In this document: positions 8,166 to 18,653 of the stretch, piece after piece | Position numbering within the stretch: the stretch's first letter is position 1 | Layout of the letters: the number at the start of each line of letters is the position of its first letter | NCBI RefSeq assembly: GCF_900188035.1 | Contig: NZ_FZNN01000016.1 | Span: forward strand, 1-64,000 | From: Puniceibacterium sediminis | GTDB taxonomy: Bacteria; Pseudomonadota; Alphaproteobacteria; Rhodobacterales; Rhodobacteraceae | DNA length: 64,000 bases | Direction: 5' to 3' | The notes under the pieces: model-generated | What the model was told of the DNA's origin: nothing | The model's input: only the letters and a program-made list of their open reading frames with translations | Databases searched by the model: none | Translations under genes and position numbers: made by a program

Positions 8166-9607
8166 TGGAAACCGTGCGCCTGCCCCCAACTTATGATCGA
8201 TCCGCGCTGAGACCTCGCATTCTGCATCTTGGCTTTGGCGCTTTTGCCCGGGCGCATCCGCTGGTTTATCTTGACGGCGCGATTGGGGTTGGCGGGGTTG
8301 CGCAAGACTGGGGTGTGGTGGCCGTGCGGCTGAATTCGGGGGTCGGGGATCTGACGGCGCTGGATGCGGCGGATGGGCTATATACCGTGCTCGAGGCGGA
8401 CGGCGACAGCGTGACCGCCCGCCAAATTGGTGCAGTTGTGGCCACTTGCCACCCCGCACGTGATGGGCACGATGCGCTGCTGGCTCTGTTCGCCCTGCCG
8501 TCGATGTCCATCGTGTCGCTGACCATCACTGAAAAGGGGTACTGCCTGTCGGGCACATCGCTGGATCGGAATCATCCCGCGATCCGCGCTGATCTGGCCG
8601 ATCCCGGTGCCCCGCGTACCGCCATCGGCGTGATTGTCGAGGGGCTGTCGCGGCGGCGGGCGGCGGGGCTGGGCGGATTAACCGTTCTGTCCTGTGACAA
8701 CCTGCCAGAGAATGGCAGGCTTGCGCGGGCGGCAGTGCTTCAATTCGCACGGGCCCGCGACGCGGATCTGGCGATCTGGATCGAGGCGCATGTAACGTTT
8801 CCCGCCACCATGGTGGATCGGATTGTGCCGGCGCTGGACGCCGAAGGGCGCGAGCTGATCACCCGCATGACTGGCGAACCCGACCCTAACGGCATTGTCT
8901 GCGAGCCGTTCCGCCAGTGGGTGATCGAAGATGACTTTGCTGCCGGTCGCCCCGCTTGGGAGAAGGCCGGAGCCCAACTGGTGTCCGATGTCCGTCCCTA
9001 TGAAGAGATGAAGCTGCGGATGCTGAACGGGGCGCATACCTTTCTTGCCACGCTTGGCGCGCTGGCAGGGCATGCAAAGATTGCCGACTGCATGGGGGAT
9101 CCGGTTTTTCGCCGCGCCGCTCGGCAGCTGATGCTGAGCGAACAGGCGCCGACGCTTGCGCAATTGCCGGGGGTGGATCTGCCGACTTATGCCGATGCGC
9201 TGCTGGCACGGTTTTCGAATTCGCGTCTGAACCACCGGACGACGCAGATTGCGACCGACACCTCGGCCAAGCTGCCGCAGCGGATCTTGGCGCCTGCGCG
9301 CGTGCATCTGGATGCAGGTAAAGGCTGGCCGCTGCTTTCGCTCTGCATTGCGGGGTGGATGGCCTATGTGCGTGAGGCAGCTGTTGATGCGACTGCGCTG
9401 CCGCTGTCCGACCCGCTTGCCGAACGTCTGCGCGACATTGCCACAACCAAGGATGCTGATATCTATTTGCGTCGTATGCTGGCTCTGCGAGAGGTCTTTC
9501 CCGAAGATCTGGCAAAGCGCGGCCCGTTTTGTGACGCAGTCGGCGGTGCCTATGCGCGGATCACGGCTGTGGGCGCGCGTGCCGCTGTGCAGGAAAGACT
9601 GCGCTGA
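8165..9607 (+). CDS. uxuB: Fructuronate reductase / mannitol-dehydrogenase family oxidoreductase
   Basis: This 480-residue polyol dehydrogenase interconverts D-fructuronate and D-mannonate with NADH, feeding uxuA. The N-terminal Rossmann fold shows LHLGFGAFARAHPLVYLD, and the C-terminal catalytic motif KLRMLNGAH places Lys283, Asn288 and His291 as in the family; CDNLPENG is also diagnostic. The ATG at 8165 overlaps the GH31 stop; a GTG three bases earlier is possible. Mannitol, arabinitol or tagaturonate reductases share the motifs, but pairing with uxuA favours UxuB. No uronate isomerase (uxaC) is in the window. Confidence 0.88.
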   Translation: METVRLPPTYDRSALRPRILHLGFGAFARAHPLVYLDGAIGVGGVAQDWGVVAVRLNSGVGDLTALDAADGLYTVLEADGDSVTARQIGAVVATCHPARDGHDALLALFALPSMSIVSLTITEKGYCLSGTSLDRNHPAIRADLADPGAPRTAIGVIVEGLSRRRAAGLGGLTVLSCDNLPENGRLARAAVLQFARARDADLAIWIEAHVTFPATMVDRIVPALDAEGRELITRMTGEPDPNGIVCEPFRQWVIEDDFAAGRPAWEKAGAQLVSDVRPYEEMKLRMLNGAHTFLATLGALAGHAKIADCMGDPVFRRAARQLMLSEQAPTLAQLPGVDLPTYADALLARFSNSRLNHRTTQIATDTSAKLPQRILAPARVHLDAGKGWPLLSLCIAGWMAYVREAAVDATALPLSDPLAERLRDIATTKDADIYLRRMLALREVFPEDLAKRGPFCDAVGGAYARITAVGARAAVQERLR

Positions 9608-9764
9608 AAGCCGGTGCCGCGGCCGTGTGACATCGCCATTGGTTCCTGAGCCGACACGACTTTCCGCCCCGGACCATATTTTTTCTGCTTTGGCGCTCTG
9701 CCTCTCGATTTTCGGAACGGGGTTGGGTATGCCATTGTAGACAACAAAAAAGGCGTGAAACACC

Positions 9765-11987
<2,223 letters not shown>

Positions 11988-11995
11988 TACGAAAA

Positions 11996-12028
11996 AAAGC
12001 CCCGCCAGAGTCATTCTGGCGGGGCTTT
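11996..12028. terminator. Bidirectional rho-independent terminator between icd and the ABC operon
   Basis: Arms 11996-12009 and 12015-12028 are perfectly complementary, with GC-rich cores (GCCCCGCCAGA / TCTGGCGGGGC) around the loop GTCAT. An A-run precedes and a TTT follows the core, so it can stop transcription from icd and from the convergent ABC operon ending at 12058. Confidence 0.93.
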
Positions 12029-12057
12029 CCTTTGCCCGGGTACCGGTAGGGCCGGTG

Positions 12058-12810
12058 TTACCGTTTGGCGGCGTAGTAGGCGACCTTGCGTTCCAGATAG
12101 GCCAGAAATTCCGAGATCGAAAAGGCCAGTGCAAAGAGCACGATAAGCACCGCCCAGAAGTGGGTCATCAGGAAATTGCTGGCGTAGAGTTCGAACAGCG
12201 CACCGAAGCCGACGATGGAAATCAGCAGCTGGCCGATGATCACGCCCTTGACCGCGCGGATCACCCCGATGCGCACGCCACCGAGGATTTCCGGCAGGGC
12301 GGCCCAGAAGTAGATCTTCACAAAGGCGTCCAGTGGTGAGGCACCAAAGCTGGTCGCCATTTCGACAAGCGAGCGGTTGATCTGGCGTACGCCCGCGCGG
12401 GTGTTGAGGATGATGATCCAGATCCCGAACAGCGTCGTGGTGATGATGATCGACGTCAGGCCAAAGCCGAACAGAACCATCAGCACCGGCACAAGGGCGG
12501 TGAGCGGCGCGCTGACAAAGATGTTCACCCAAGGCAGCAGCAATTCGTCCAGCAGGCGGCTTTTGCCCATCAGGATGCCGGTTGGAATGCCGATCACGAT
12601 GGAAAAGAACACCCCGGCCAGAAAGGCCTGCGCCGTTTCGGTCAGCGCGGTCACAAAGGCCGGTGTGCCGATGATCTTGAACAGGGTCACAAAGACCTCT
12701 GACAGGGGCGGGACGAAAAAGGTCGCCCCTGTCTGCCCGATGATTTCCCACAACAGCGCCCAGAGCAGCAGGGACGACATGGCGGGGAGCTTGTGTCCGT
12801 AAATCCTCAT
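12058..12810 (-). CDS. ABC transporter permease (NitT/TauT type), second
   Basis: The 250-residue inner-membrane protein has about six hydrophobic segments and a BPD_transp_1 coupling loop around residues 150-175 (EMATSFGASPLDAFVKIYFW). It belongs to the SsuC/TauC-like permeases. It is the last gene of a leftward operon (binding protein, permease, ATPase, permease). Two different permeases imply a heterodimeric channel, unlike the homodimer of standard SsuC systems. The substrate is unknown. Its end is backed by the terminator at 11996-12028. Confidence 0.88.
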   Translation of the reverse strand: MRIYGHKLPAMSSLLLWALLWEIIGQTGATFFVPPLSEVFVTLFKIIGTPAFVTALTETAQAFLAGVFFSIVIGIPTGILMGKSRLLDELLLPWVNIFVSAPLTALVPVLMVLFGFGLTSIIITTTLFGIWIIILNTRAGVRQINRSLVEMATSFGASPLDAFVKIYFWAALPEILGGVRIGVIRAVKGVIIGQLLISIVGFGALFELYASNFLMTHFWAVLIVLFALAFSISEFLAYLERKVAYYAAKR

Positions 12811-12819
12811 GTCCGTCCC

Positions 12820-13620
12820 CTATTCGACATAGTTGCGCAGCGAGGCCCAGATTTCATCCACGATATCAAGGTATTCCGGGTCGCGACGGATGTTGCCGAC
12901 GCCCTTGGTACGGAAGCTGGTGGGGCGGATGATTTCGGACACGCGGCTGGGGCGGGGCAGCAGGATCGCGATCTGATCCGAGACATAGACCGCTTCTTCG
13001 ATGGAATGGGTCACGAAGATGAAGGTCTTGTTCTCATTCTCGACCAGCGCCAGCAGATCCTCCTGGAACTTGCGGCGGGTCTGTTCGTCGACCGCCGAAA
13101 AGGGTTCGTCCAGCAGCAGCACTTTGGAATCGACCGACAGCGCGCGGGCGAGGCCGACACGTTGACGCATCCCGCCCGAGAGTTCATGCGGAAAGGCGCG
13201 TTCGAACCCGGCAAGGCCGACATCGCGGATGTATTTCTCGGCCTTGGCTTCGCGTTCAGAGCGGGGCACCCCGCGCAGTTCAAGGCCAAAGGCCACGTTG
13301 CGCAACACGCTGGCCCAGGGCAGCAGCGCGAAATCCTGAAAAACAAAGGCGCGGTTGGGGCCGGGGCCTGACACCGCCTTGCCGTTCACGATGATTTCGC
13401 CGCTGTCGGGTTTCAGCAACCCGGCGATGATCTTGAGCAGGGTCGTCTTGCCACAGCCCGACGGCCCCAGAAGCGATGTCAGCTGCCCGCGCGGGAATTC
13501 CAGCGACATGTTCTTGAGCGCCTCGACCGCGCCGTAATTCTTGGACACACCGCGTACGGAGACGGCGATGTCCTGATCCGACGGCTGCGCGTCGTCAAAC
13601 GCCTGTCTAGTCTGTGACAT
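12820..13620 (-). CDS. ABC transporter ATP-binding protein (NitT/TauT type)
   Basis: The 266-residue ATPase powers the importer. Walker A GPSGCGKTT lies near residue 50, the signature ELSGGMRQRVGLARAL near 145, and Walker B VLLLDEPFSAVDEQ near 170, followed by the switch histidine (FVTHSIEEAV). The ATG at 13620 is preferred; ATG 13632 and TTG 13641 are alternatives, and AAGGGA at about 13633-13640 fits the 13620 start with long spacing. The start overlaps the preceding permease gene, and the stop is 10 bases from the next one. Confidence 0.9.
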   Translation of the reverse strand: MSQTRQAFDDAQPSDQDIAVSVRGVSKNYGAVEALKNMSLEFPRGQLTSLLGPSGCGKTTLLKIIAGLLKPDSGEIIVNGKAVSGPGPNRAFVFQDFALLPWASVLRNVAFGLELRGVPRSEREAKAEKYIRDVGLAGFERAFPHELSGGMRQRVGLARALSVDSKVLLLDEPFSAVDEQTRRKFQEDLLALVENENKTFIFVTHSIEEAVYVSDQIAILLPRPSRVSEIIRPTSFRTKGVGNIRRDPEYLDIVDEIWASLRNYVE

Positions 13621-14368
13621 AACCACGGTCATTCCCTTCAAAGAGTATATTTTCTATTTTTTCCAGCAGGTTGAGGAACAGCACCGCCAGAAGGATGATC
13701 GAGAAGATCGCCGCATACATGCTGGGATAATCCGCGATCGAACGGCTGTAGGAGATGATGTCGCCAACCCCGGTCGGCGTGATCTTGAGTTCCGACAGGA
13801 TCGCCCCGATGAAGCCCGCGGAAACCCCGAGCCGCAGCCCGGAAAAGATCACCGGCGAGGCGGCGGGGATGATGATCTTGAGCAGGACATCGCGATCCTT
13901 GGCCAAGAACGACCGCCCCATTTCCTTGAGCGATTCGGGCGTGTTGCGCACCGCGCTGGAGGTGTTGAGCACGATGACCGGCATCGCCATGATGCAGACC
14001 ACGAAGACCTTGGACGTGAGGCCAATGCCGTAGGCCATGACCAGCAGCGGGATCAGCGCGGCCAGCGGGGCGGCCTGCATCACGATGAAGATCGGTGAGA
14101 ACAGCCATTCGAATTTTTCGCTGAGCCCGATCCAGAGGCCAAGGCCGATGCCAAGCACGGTCGAGATCGCCACACCGACGATCAGGGGCTTCAGCGTTTC
14201 GGCGTAGGCGTGAAATATGCTGCCATCCAGCGTCATGCGCAGCAGCGAATCCATCGATTCAAGGAAGGTCGGAAAGGCATAGCTGACCGGGATGCGGCCA
14301 GCGATTTCCCAGGCGCCAAAGACGACGGCAGCCGACAGGATCTTGAGGAGCAGGGATCTGTGTATCAT
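13607..14368 (-). CDS. ABC transporter permease (NitT/TauT type), first
   Basis: The 253-residue permease has roughly six membrane segments and the coupling-loop text SLKEMGRSFLAKDRDVLLKIIIP near residues 145-167. It follows the binding-protein gene after a stem-loop at 14409-14438 and overlaps the ATPase gene by 14 bases. It probably forms a heterodimer with the product at 12058-12810, since the two are clearly diverged. Ligand unknown. Confidence 0.88.
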   Translation of the reverse strand: MIHRSLLLKILSAAVVFGAWEIAGRIPVSYAFPTFLESMDSLLRMTLDGSIFHAYAETLKPLIVGVAISTVLGIGLGLWIGLSEKFEWLFSPIFIVMQAAPLAALIPLLVMAYGIGLTSKVFVVCIMAMPVIVLNTSSAVRNTPESLKEMGRSFLAKDRDVLLKIIIPAASPVIFSGLRLGVSAGFIGAILSELKITPTGVGDIISYSRSIADYPSMYAAIFSIILLAVLFLNLLEKIENILFEGNDRGYVTD

Positions 14369-14408
14369 GAAACCTCGGGTGTCGGGTTCGGGTGGCAGAA
14401 GGGCAATG

Positions 14409-14438
14409 TGCCCCCGACCGGATTATTGGCCGGGGGCA
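14409..14438 (-). terminator. Stem-loop between ABC binding-protein and permease genes
   Basis: Arms 14409-14419 and 14428-14438 pair over 11 positions with one G-U, loop of eight bases. It lies nine bases after the binding-protein stop and 40 before the permease start, with no U-run. A role in mRNA 3'-end protection or partial termination is inferred from position. Confidence 0.6.
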
Positions 14439-14446
14439 GGAAGCGC

Positions 14447-15409
14447 TTACTTTGCCGCAGCGTCGAGCGGCGCGAGGTACCAGAAATCCTCGATGTTCAG
14501 TTCTGCGGGATTCCCGTCAAGCTGACCGGCGGCAGTGTACCATTCAAGGTCAGCCTGAGCGGCCTTGCGGCCCCCACCGTTGGGATCATACAGCCCGCCT
14601 GCAACGGCTTCGGTATAAAAGCCGTCGAGTTCACCAAGGATTTCAGCCGGCAACTGACCGATGGGACCATCGGGGTTGGTTTCGCGGCTGATGATGGTGG
14701 GATCGGCGGACATGTCCTGCCAGACGCTGAGCAGGGCAGAGACAAGGATATCGACCTGTTCGCTGTTTTCCTTGATCCAGTCGAGGTTGGCAAAGAGCGC
14801 CTCGTCGCTGGCGTCCACATCGAACATCGGCAGGACGTTGAAACGGTCATCCGCTTCGGCGATGATCTTGTTCTTGTTGGACAGGTCCAGAATGGTGGCT
14901 TCGGCCTGACCTGCCAGCATTGCCACGACGCGGTTGGACGACCCCGGCACATAGGACCGTTCACCGAACTTGATGCCGATGCGTTCCTCGATCACGTTGG
15001 CGATGGAATCCGTGCCGCCGCCGCGCGAATGCAGCATGATCGGATGCCCGTCGAGCTGTTTGAGGTCGGTGTATTCCTCGACCGCGACCGGGAAAAACTT
15101 CAGCTTGGAGAGCTGAAAGATGATCCGCAGGGGCGCTTTGGACCGCTGCATGGCCGCGTAGGGCGTGCCGAAACCGATGTCCATCTGACCGCTGAGAATG
15201 GCCTGAATGGCCAGCTCTTCGTCGGCAAAGGCGGTCCATTCATAGTCCAGCCCGTTGGCCTTGGCCCGGTCCAGCGCCACGAAGAATGCGGCGAGTTCGT
15301 CCGAGGGTGTTTCCGCCAGCGCGATCTTCAGCGGCTCGGCGGTGACGGCTGTCACCATCGTCGATATGGCCAGCGCGGTGGCTGCGATATACTTTCCGAA
15401 ATGCATCAT
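14447..15409 (-). CDS. ABC transporter substrate-binding protein (NMT1/TauA-like)
   Basis: The 320-residue periplasmic protein begins with a signal peptide (about residues 1-24, ending AVTAEP) and continues as a type-2 binding fold of the SsuA/TauA/NMT1 group: LKIALAETPSDELAAFFVAL, then SGQMDIGFGTPYAAM near residue 73. It captures the ligand for the permease/ATPase complex encoded downstream on the same strand. Ligand classes in this family include sulfonates, nitrate and pyrimidine precursors; the adjacent FAH-family hydrolase and GntR regulator do not settle which. It is the first gene of the operon. Confidence 0.88.
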   Translation of the reverse strand: MMHFGKYIAATALAISTMVTAVTAEPLKIALAETPSDELAAFFVALDRAKANGLDYEWTAFADEELAIQAILSGQMDIGFGTPYAAMQRSKAPLRIIFQLSKLKFFPVAVEEYTDLKQLDGHPIMLHSRGGGTDSIANVIEERIGIKFGERSYVPGSSNRVVAMLAGQAEATILDLSNKNKIIAEADDRFNVLPMFDVDASDEALFANLDWIKENSEQVDILVSALLSVWQDMSADPTIISRETNPDGPIGQLPAEILGELDGFYTEAVAGGLYDPNGGGRKAAQADLEWYTAAGQLDGNPAELNIEDFWYLAPLDAAAK

Positions 15410-15499
15410 TGTTGTTCTCCTCCCAGTGAACTTTTTCGATGTGTTGGTCGTGCCGGTTAGGGCCGACTCTCCGACTGCCGTCGTTTTTGTGGCTTCGTT

Positions 15500-16195
15500 T
15501 CAAGCTTCTCCAAAAAGGCGGTCGGATACGGAACGCAGGTGCGTTCGCATGGCTTCGTAGGCGGCGTCGGGGAACCGCGATTCAATCGCCTGAACGATGG
15601 CGGCATGTTCGGCAAAACTGGTGTGGGTGGCCGGGGGGCGGGGGGTGTCGCGGATCACACTGCCCCAGACCACGGCGCGCCGCACCTGGTTGAGATGTTC
15701 GAACAGGGACACCAGCAAGAGGTTGTCGCTGGCCTCGGCGATATGGCTGTGCAGGTGGTCGTCCTGTTCCTCGTACTCGGCCCAGGTGGTGGCGGAACGG
15801 GCGCGTTCCATCGCGCGCTTCATCTGCGACAGATCCTTGCCCGAGGCGTTGATTGCCGCCTCGCGGGCGATGGCGGGTTCGATCACCAGCCGCGCCCGCA
15901 TCATCCGGAAGGGCGTGAGGTTGCGCCCCAACTGGACCAGTTCATCCGAGGCGCGGTTGCCGTCGGGTTCCGCAACAAAGGTGCCCTTGCCCACATGCCG
16001 CCAGATGAATCCTTCGCGCTCCAACGCATCCAGCGCCTTGCGCAGCTCGGTGCGGCTCATCTCCAGCCGGACGGTCAGGTCGCGTTCGGCGGGCAGCCGA
16101 TCACCGGCGGTGTAATCACCCTCCTGGATGAATTCCCGCAGCTTTTCGACCATTGGGTCAGCTTTCAAGGCGCGTTCGGAATACTGCAAGGTCAC
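15500..16195 (-). CDS. GntR-family (FadR subfamily) regulator
   Basis: The 231-residue regulator has a winged helix near the N-terminus (GDRLPAERDLTVRLEMSRTE, about residues 31-50) and an FCD ligand domain (EYEEQDDHLHSHIAEASDN). The frame opens with GTG at 16195; TTG at 16189, five bases after AAGGGG, and ATG at 16153 are alternatives. A perfect 14-bp palindrome lies at 16201-16214, a few bases upstream of the start, so autoregulation is likely. It probably controls the ABC operon downstream and the divergent hydrolase gene. Confidence 0.85.
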   Translation of the reverse strand: MTLQYSERALKADPMVEKLREFIQEGDYTAGDRLPAERDLTVRLEMSRTELRKALDALEREGFIWRHVGKGTFVAEPDGNRASDELVQLGRNLTPFRMMRARLVIEPAIAREAAINASGKDLSQMKRAMERARSATTWAEYEEQDDHLHSHIAEASDNLLLVSLFEHLNQVRRAVVWGSVIRDTPRPPATHTSFAEHAAIVQAIESRFPDAAYEAMRTHLRSVSDRLFGEA

Positions 16196-16200
16196 CCCTT

Positions 16201-16214
16201 ATTGGTGCACCAAT
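16201..16214. promoter_or_regulatory. Palindromic GntR operator
   Basis: ATTGGTGCACCAAT is a perfect 14-bp palindrome containing TGGT-N2-ACCA, the type of site bound by FadR-subfamily GntR proteins (compare TGGTnnnACCA). A partial second half-site GTGGTG follows at 16215-16220. It sits in the 158-base divergent region between the regulator and the FAH-family gene, against the regulator start. Confidence 0.75.
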
Positions 16215-16353
16215 GTGGTGCGATTCAGCAAAGATATGCCAAACCATTGACGATTACATCGAACAGATCAAGTATTTTATGATTGGTTGGGATTGATTTA
16301 TGCAAAACGCTCGGCTATCCAAATGGTGAAATTGCAGCCACGAGAGGTCATAA

Positions 16354-17037
16354 ATGCCAGATTTTGTTATCCCCGCTCCGCCCGTTCCGACGATTCCTGT
16401 CGTCGGTGGCGGGGATTTTCCGGTCCGCCGCGTCTACTGCATTGGTCGGAACTATGCCGCGCATGCCATCGAGATGGGGCACGACCCCGACCGCGAGGAT
16501 CCGTTCTTTTTCCAGAAGAACCCCAACAACCTCGATACCACGGGCGAATTCCCCTATCCGCCGCACAGCTCGGATGTGCACCACGAGGTGGAACTGTCGG
16601 TGATGCTGAAATCCGGCGGCAGCAATATCCCGGTCGAATCGGCGCTTGACCATGTCTATGGCTACGCGCTGTCGCTGGACATGACCCGCCGCGACCGTCA
16701 GGGCGAAATGAAGAAGGCAGGCCGCCCCTGGGAAATCGGCAAGGCGTTTGAACGCTCTGCGCCCACCGGCCCCGTGCATCCGGTTGCCGAAGTCGGCCAC
16801 CCGGACAGCGGCGCCGTTACCCTGAAGGTGAACGGAGAGCTGCGTCAGGAAGGTGACTTGAACCAGCTGATCTGGAAGGTGCCGGAAATGATTTCCTACC
16901 TGTCGGAATACTTCGAACTTGCGGCGGGCGATGTGATCATGTCGGGCACGCCGTCCGGCGTCGGTCCGGTGGTCAAGGGCGACAGCATGGAAGTCGCGAT
17001 CGAGGGCCTTGGTTCCATGACGGTCGTCGTCGTCTGA
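16354..17037 (+). CDS. Fumarylacetoacetate-hydrolase family protein, fumarylpyruvate-hydrolase-like
   Basis: The 227-residue cytoplasmic enzyme has the FAH C-terminal fold: VYCIGRNYAAHAIEMGHD near residue 27, FFFQKNPNN near 51, the metal-binding EVELSVML near 78 and D in LSLDMTRRD near 108, and SGTPSGVGPV near 197. This length and text are typical of fumarylpyruvate hydrolases (NagK/gentisate pathway), which split fumarylpyruvate to fumarate and pyruvate, but related proteins act on other acylpyruvates. No ring-cleavage dioxygenase is nearby. GAGAGG precedes the ATG. It is divergent from, and probably controlled by, the GntR regulator at 15500. Confidence 0.85.
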   Translation: MPDFVIPAPPVPTIPVVGGGDFPVRRVYCIGRNYAAHAIEMGHDPDREDPFFFQKNPNNLDTTGEFPYPPHSSDVHHEVELSVMLKSGGSNIPVESALDHVYGYALSLDMTRRDRQGEMKKAGRPWEIGKAFERSAPTGPVHPVAEVGHPDSGAVTLKVNGELRQEGDLNQLIWKVPEMISYLSEYFELAAGDVIMSGTPSGVGPVVKGDSMEVAIEGLGSMTVVVV

Positions 17038-17053
17038 TAACCACGGCACTTTG

Positions 17054-17077
17054 GCGTCGGCAGTTACCTGCCGACGC
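17054..17077 (+). terminator. Stem-loop after the FAH-family gene
   Basis: GCGTCGGCAG (17054-17063) and CTGCCGACGC (17068-17077) form a perfect ten-pair stem with loop TTAC, 16 bases after the hydrolase stop. No U-run follows, so efficiency is uncertain. It also faces the end of the small minus-strand gene at 17129. Confidence 0.7.
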
Positions 17078-17128
17078 AGCCGATCTTGACGGACATCGCA
17101 GGGCCCCGATTTATTGGCCCGCTGCTAT

Positions 17129-17305
17129 TTAATAGACGGCTGGGTCCCCGGGCATTTCATTCGGAGGCAGATCCGGCTGCTCTTGGGGCACTTGCACAGG
17201 GTTCTCTGGCGGATTTGCGGGCGGCTCTTCGTTGGGCTGCTCAACAGGCGATTCGTTGGGCGTGTCGTCCGGAATGGACTGCGGCGCATCGGGGTCGTGT
17301 GGCAT
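17129..17305 (-). CDS. Small proline-rich acidic protein, 58 residues
   Basis: An ATG (complement of 17303-17305) with AAAGGA nine bases upstream opens a 58-codon frame ending at TAA 17129-17131. The product starts MPHDPDAPQSIPDDTPNESP and continues with repeated P-E/N-x-P units, almost free of basic and aromatic residues; it has no signal peptide or membrane segment. Such low-complexity Pro/Glu/Asn proteins are predicted to be disordered. I recall similar short Pro-rich frames in roseobacters but know no function. Overlapping frames on both strands have poorer composition and no ribosome-binding site. Confidence 0.65.
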   Translation of the reverse strand: MPHDPDAPQSIPDDTPNESPVEQPNEEPPANPPENPVQVPQEQPDLPPNEMPGDPAVY

Positions 17306-17717
17306 GACTGATATCCTTTATTGTGGTGAATCAACGAATTTTCCCCATCCCCGGTTCCCCGCCGGTCGCCCCAGACAGTTAGCCAGAACCAACGGGCGGC
17401 CCTGTCTGCTGCTTTCTTGTGCATAAGAGCTGAACGGCAAAGCGTGTGGCGAGAGACAGCCCTACACGTATAACGGGTTTTGCGAGCCGTGAGAGCCAGT
17501 TTGGTTTCATTTCAAGTATATGAAATTCAAATACTTATCCCATCATGGATGGCTTTTCGCATGTCTGAGGCGCCCTCAATGTATAATAACAGCTTATATT
17601 TCTAGTCGAATAATAATCCTGTTCTATACTGGCTTTTCAGCGCCGCCGCGGGCCAATTGGGGTCAAGGATGCACCAAAGAACGTGCGTCCACCTCTTGTA
17701 ACCGACAGGATCCCGCA
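17306..17717. other. Intergenic region before the hydantoin operon
   Basis: These 412 bases hold no convincing gene. The part after about 17500 is clearly AT-richer than the surroundings and contains an overlapping dyad near 17510-17540 (AAGTAT ... ATACTT, with TTTCAT ... ATGAAA), and TATAAT-like words near 17583. It probably carries the divergent promoters for the small minus-strand gene and the rightward transporter/hydantoinase operon. A long frame running from 17520 into the binding-protein gene is not used. Confidence 0.5.
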
Positions 17718-18578
17718 ATGCTGAAACAATTTCTCCTCGCCTCCACCACCACGCTGTGCCTTGCCGGTGCGGCCTTTGCCGAAGTGGCCCCAATCAAGGC
17801 CGACGGTTATGCCGCAGCGCTTGACGGGACCTTTGCGCCCCATGCCATGCCGACGATGTCCGGCGAAGTCGAAGGCTTTAACATCGACCTGGCCGCCGCC
17901 ATTGCCGACAAACTCGGCGTGCCGGTCACTGTCACCGCGGCACAGTTTTCGGGTCTGATCCCGGCGCTGCAGGCGGGGACCTATGACTTTCTGGTCGCGC
18001 CCACCACTGTCACCGAAGAGCGTGCGGAAAACCTGCTGTTTACCGAAGGCTTCATGGACACCAACTTTCGCTTTGTTGTCCCCACCGGGTCAGAGGCTGC
18101 CGGGTTTGGCAGTCTTGAGGCATTCAAAGGCATGACCATCGCGGTCAACAAGGGGTCGGTCTACGAACGTTTCCTGGAAGAAAAGACCCCCGAAATGGGT
18201 TGGACCATCGTCAGCTTCGGCACCAACACCGACGCTATCCAGGCGGTTCTGTCCGGCCGTGCCGATGCCAACATGGCGGGCGCGACAGCATCGGCCTGGG
18301 CGGCCAAGAAAAATCCGCAGGTTGAACTGTCCTATGAACATCCCACCGGTCTGGTCTGGGCCATGCCGTTCCGCAAGGATGATGCGGCCACCCGCAACCT
18401 GATCGACAGCGTGCTTGAGTGCCTCAAATCCGACGGGACCATGGTCGCCCTGTCTGAAAAGTGGTTCGAAGTGACGCCAACCGAAGGCACAACCATCGTG
18501 ACCCCGACCCCGGGCTATGGCGTGCCGGGCTTTGCCGGATACGAAGACAGCGACCACGCAGTGACCTGCGATTTCTGA
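17718..18578 (+). CDS. Polar amino-acid type ABC substrate-binding protein
   Basis: The 286-residue protein carries a signal peptide (FLLASTTTLCLAGAAFA, residues 4-20) and a SBP_bac_3 fold: GFNIDLAAAIADKLGVPVTV near residue 53 and NKGSVYERFLEE near 145. The start at 17718 has AGGA at the right distance; the in-frame extension to 17520 is non-coding. It is the first gene of a rightward operon that continues with ATPase, two permeases, D-carbamoylase, hydantoinase and hydantoin racemase, so the ligand may be a hydantoin, N-carbamoyl amino acid or dihydropyrimidine. That ligand is inference. Confidence 0.9.
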   Translation: MLKQFLLASTTTLCLAGAAFAEVAPIKADGYAAALDGTFAPHAMPTMSGEVEGFNIDLAAAIADKLGVPVTVTAAQFSGLIPALQAGTYDFLVAPTTVTEERAENLLFTEGFMDTNFRFVVPTGSEAAGFGSLEAFKGMTIAVNKGSVYERFLEEKTPEMGWTIVSFGTNTDAIQAVLSGRADANMAGATASAWAAKKNPQVELSYEHPTGLVWAMPFRKDDAATRNLIDSVLECLKSDGTMVALSEKWFEVTPTEGTTIVTPTPGYGVPGFAGYEDSDHAVTCDF

Positions 18579-18596
18579 TCCTGCCCGATAGGAAAT

Positions 18597-18619
18597 GGCG
18601 GGGCCTTTGGGGCCCCGCC
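18597..18619 (+). terminator. Stem-loop between binding-protein and ATPase genes
   Basis: GGCGGGGCC (18597-18605) and GGCCCCGCC (18611-18619) are perfectly complementary with a five-base loop, 18 bases after the binding-protein stop. No U-run follows. In ABC operons such stems usually keep binding-protein mRNA more abundant than the rest. Confidence 0.7.
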
Positions 18620-18653
18620 GAACAACAGACGCGCTAACCGCAAGGCGACACAG

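Noticed and set aside
9608-9764. Terminator or regulatory element between uxuB and icd
   Set aside because: No stem with a U-tract and no convincing promoter motif could be read; only a weak TTGT/ACAA symmetry at about 9737-9746 was seen.
17520-17717. N-terminal extension of the amino-acid binding protein
   Set aside because: The upstream codons are AT-rich and non-coding in character, and a proper start with AGGA and a signal peptide lies at 17718.
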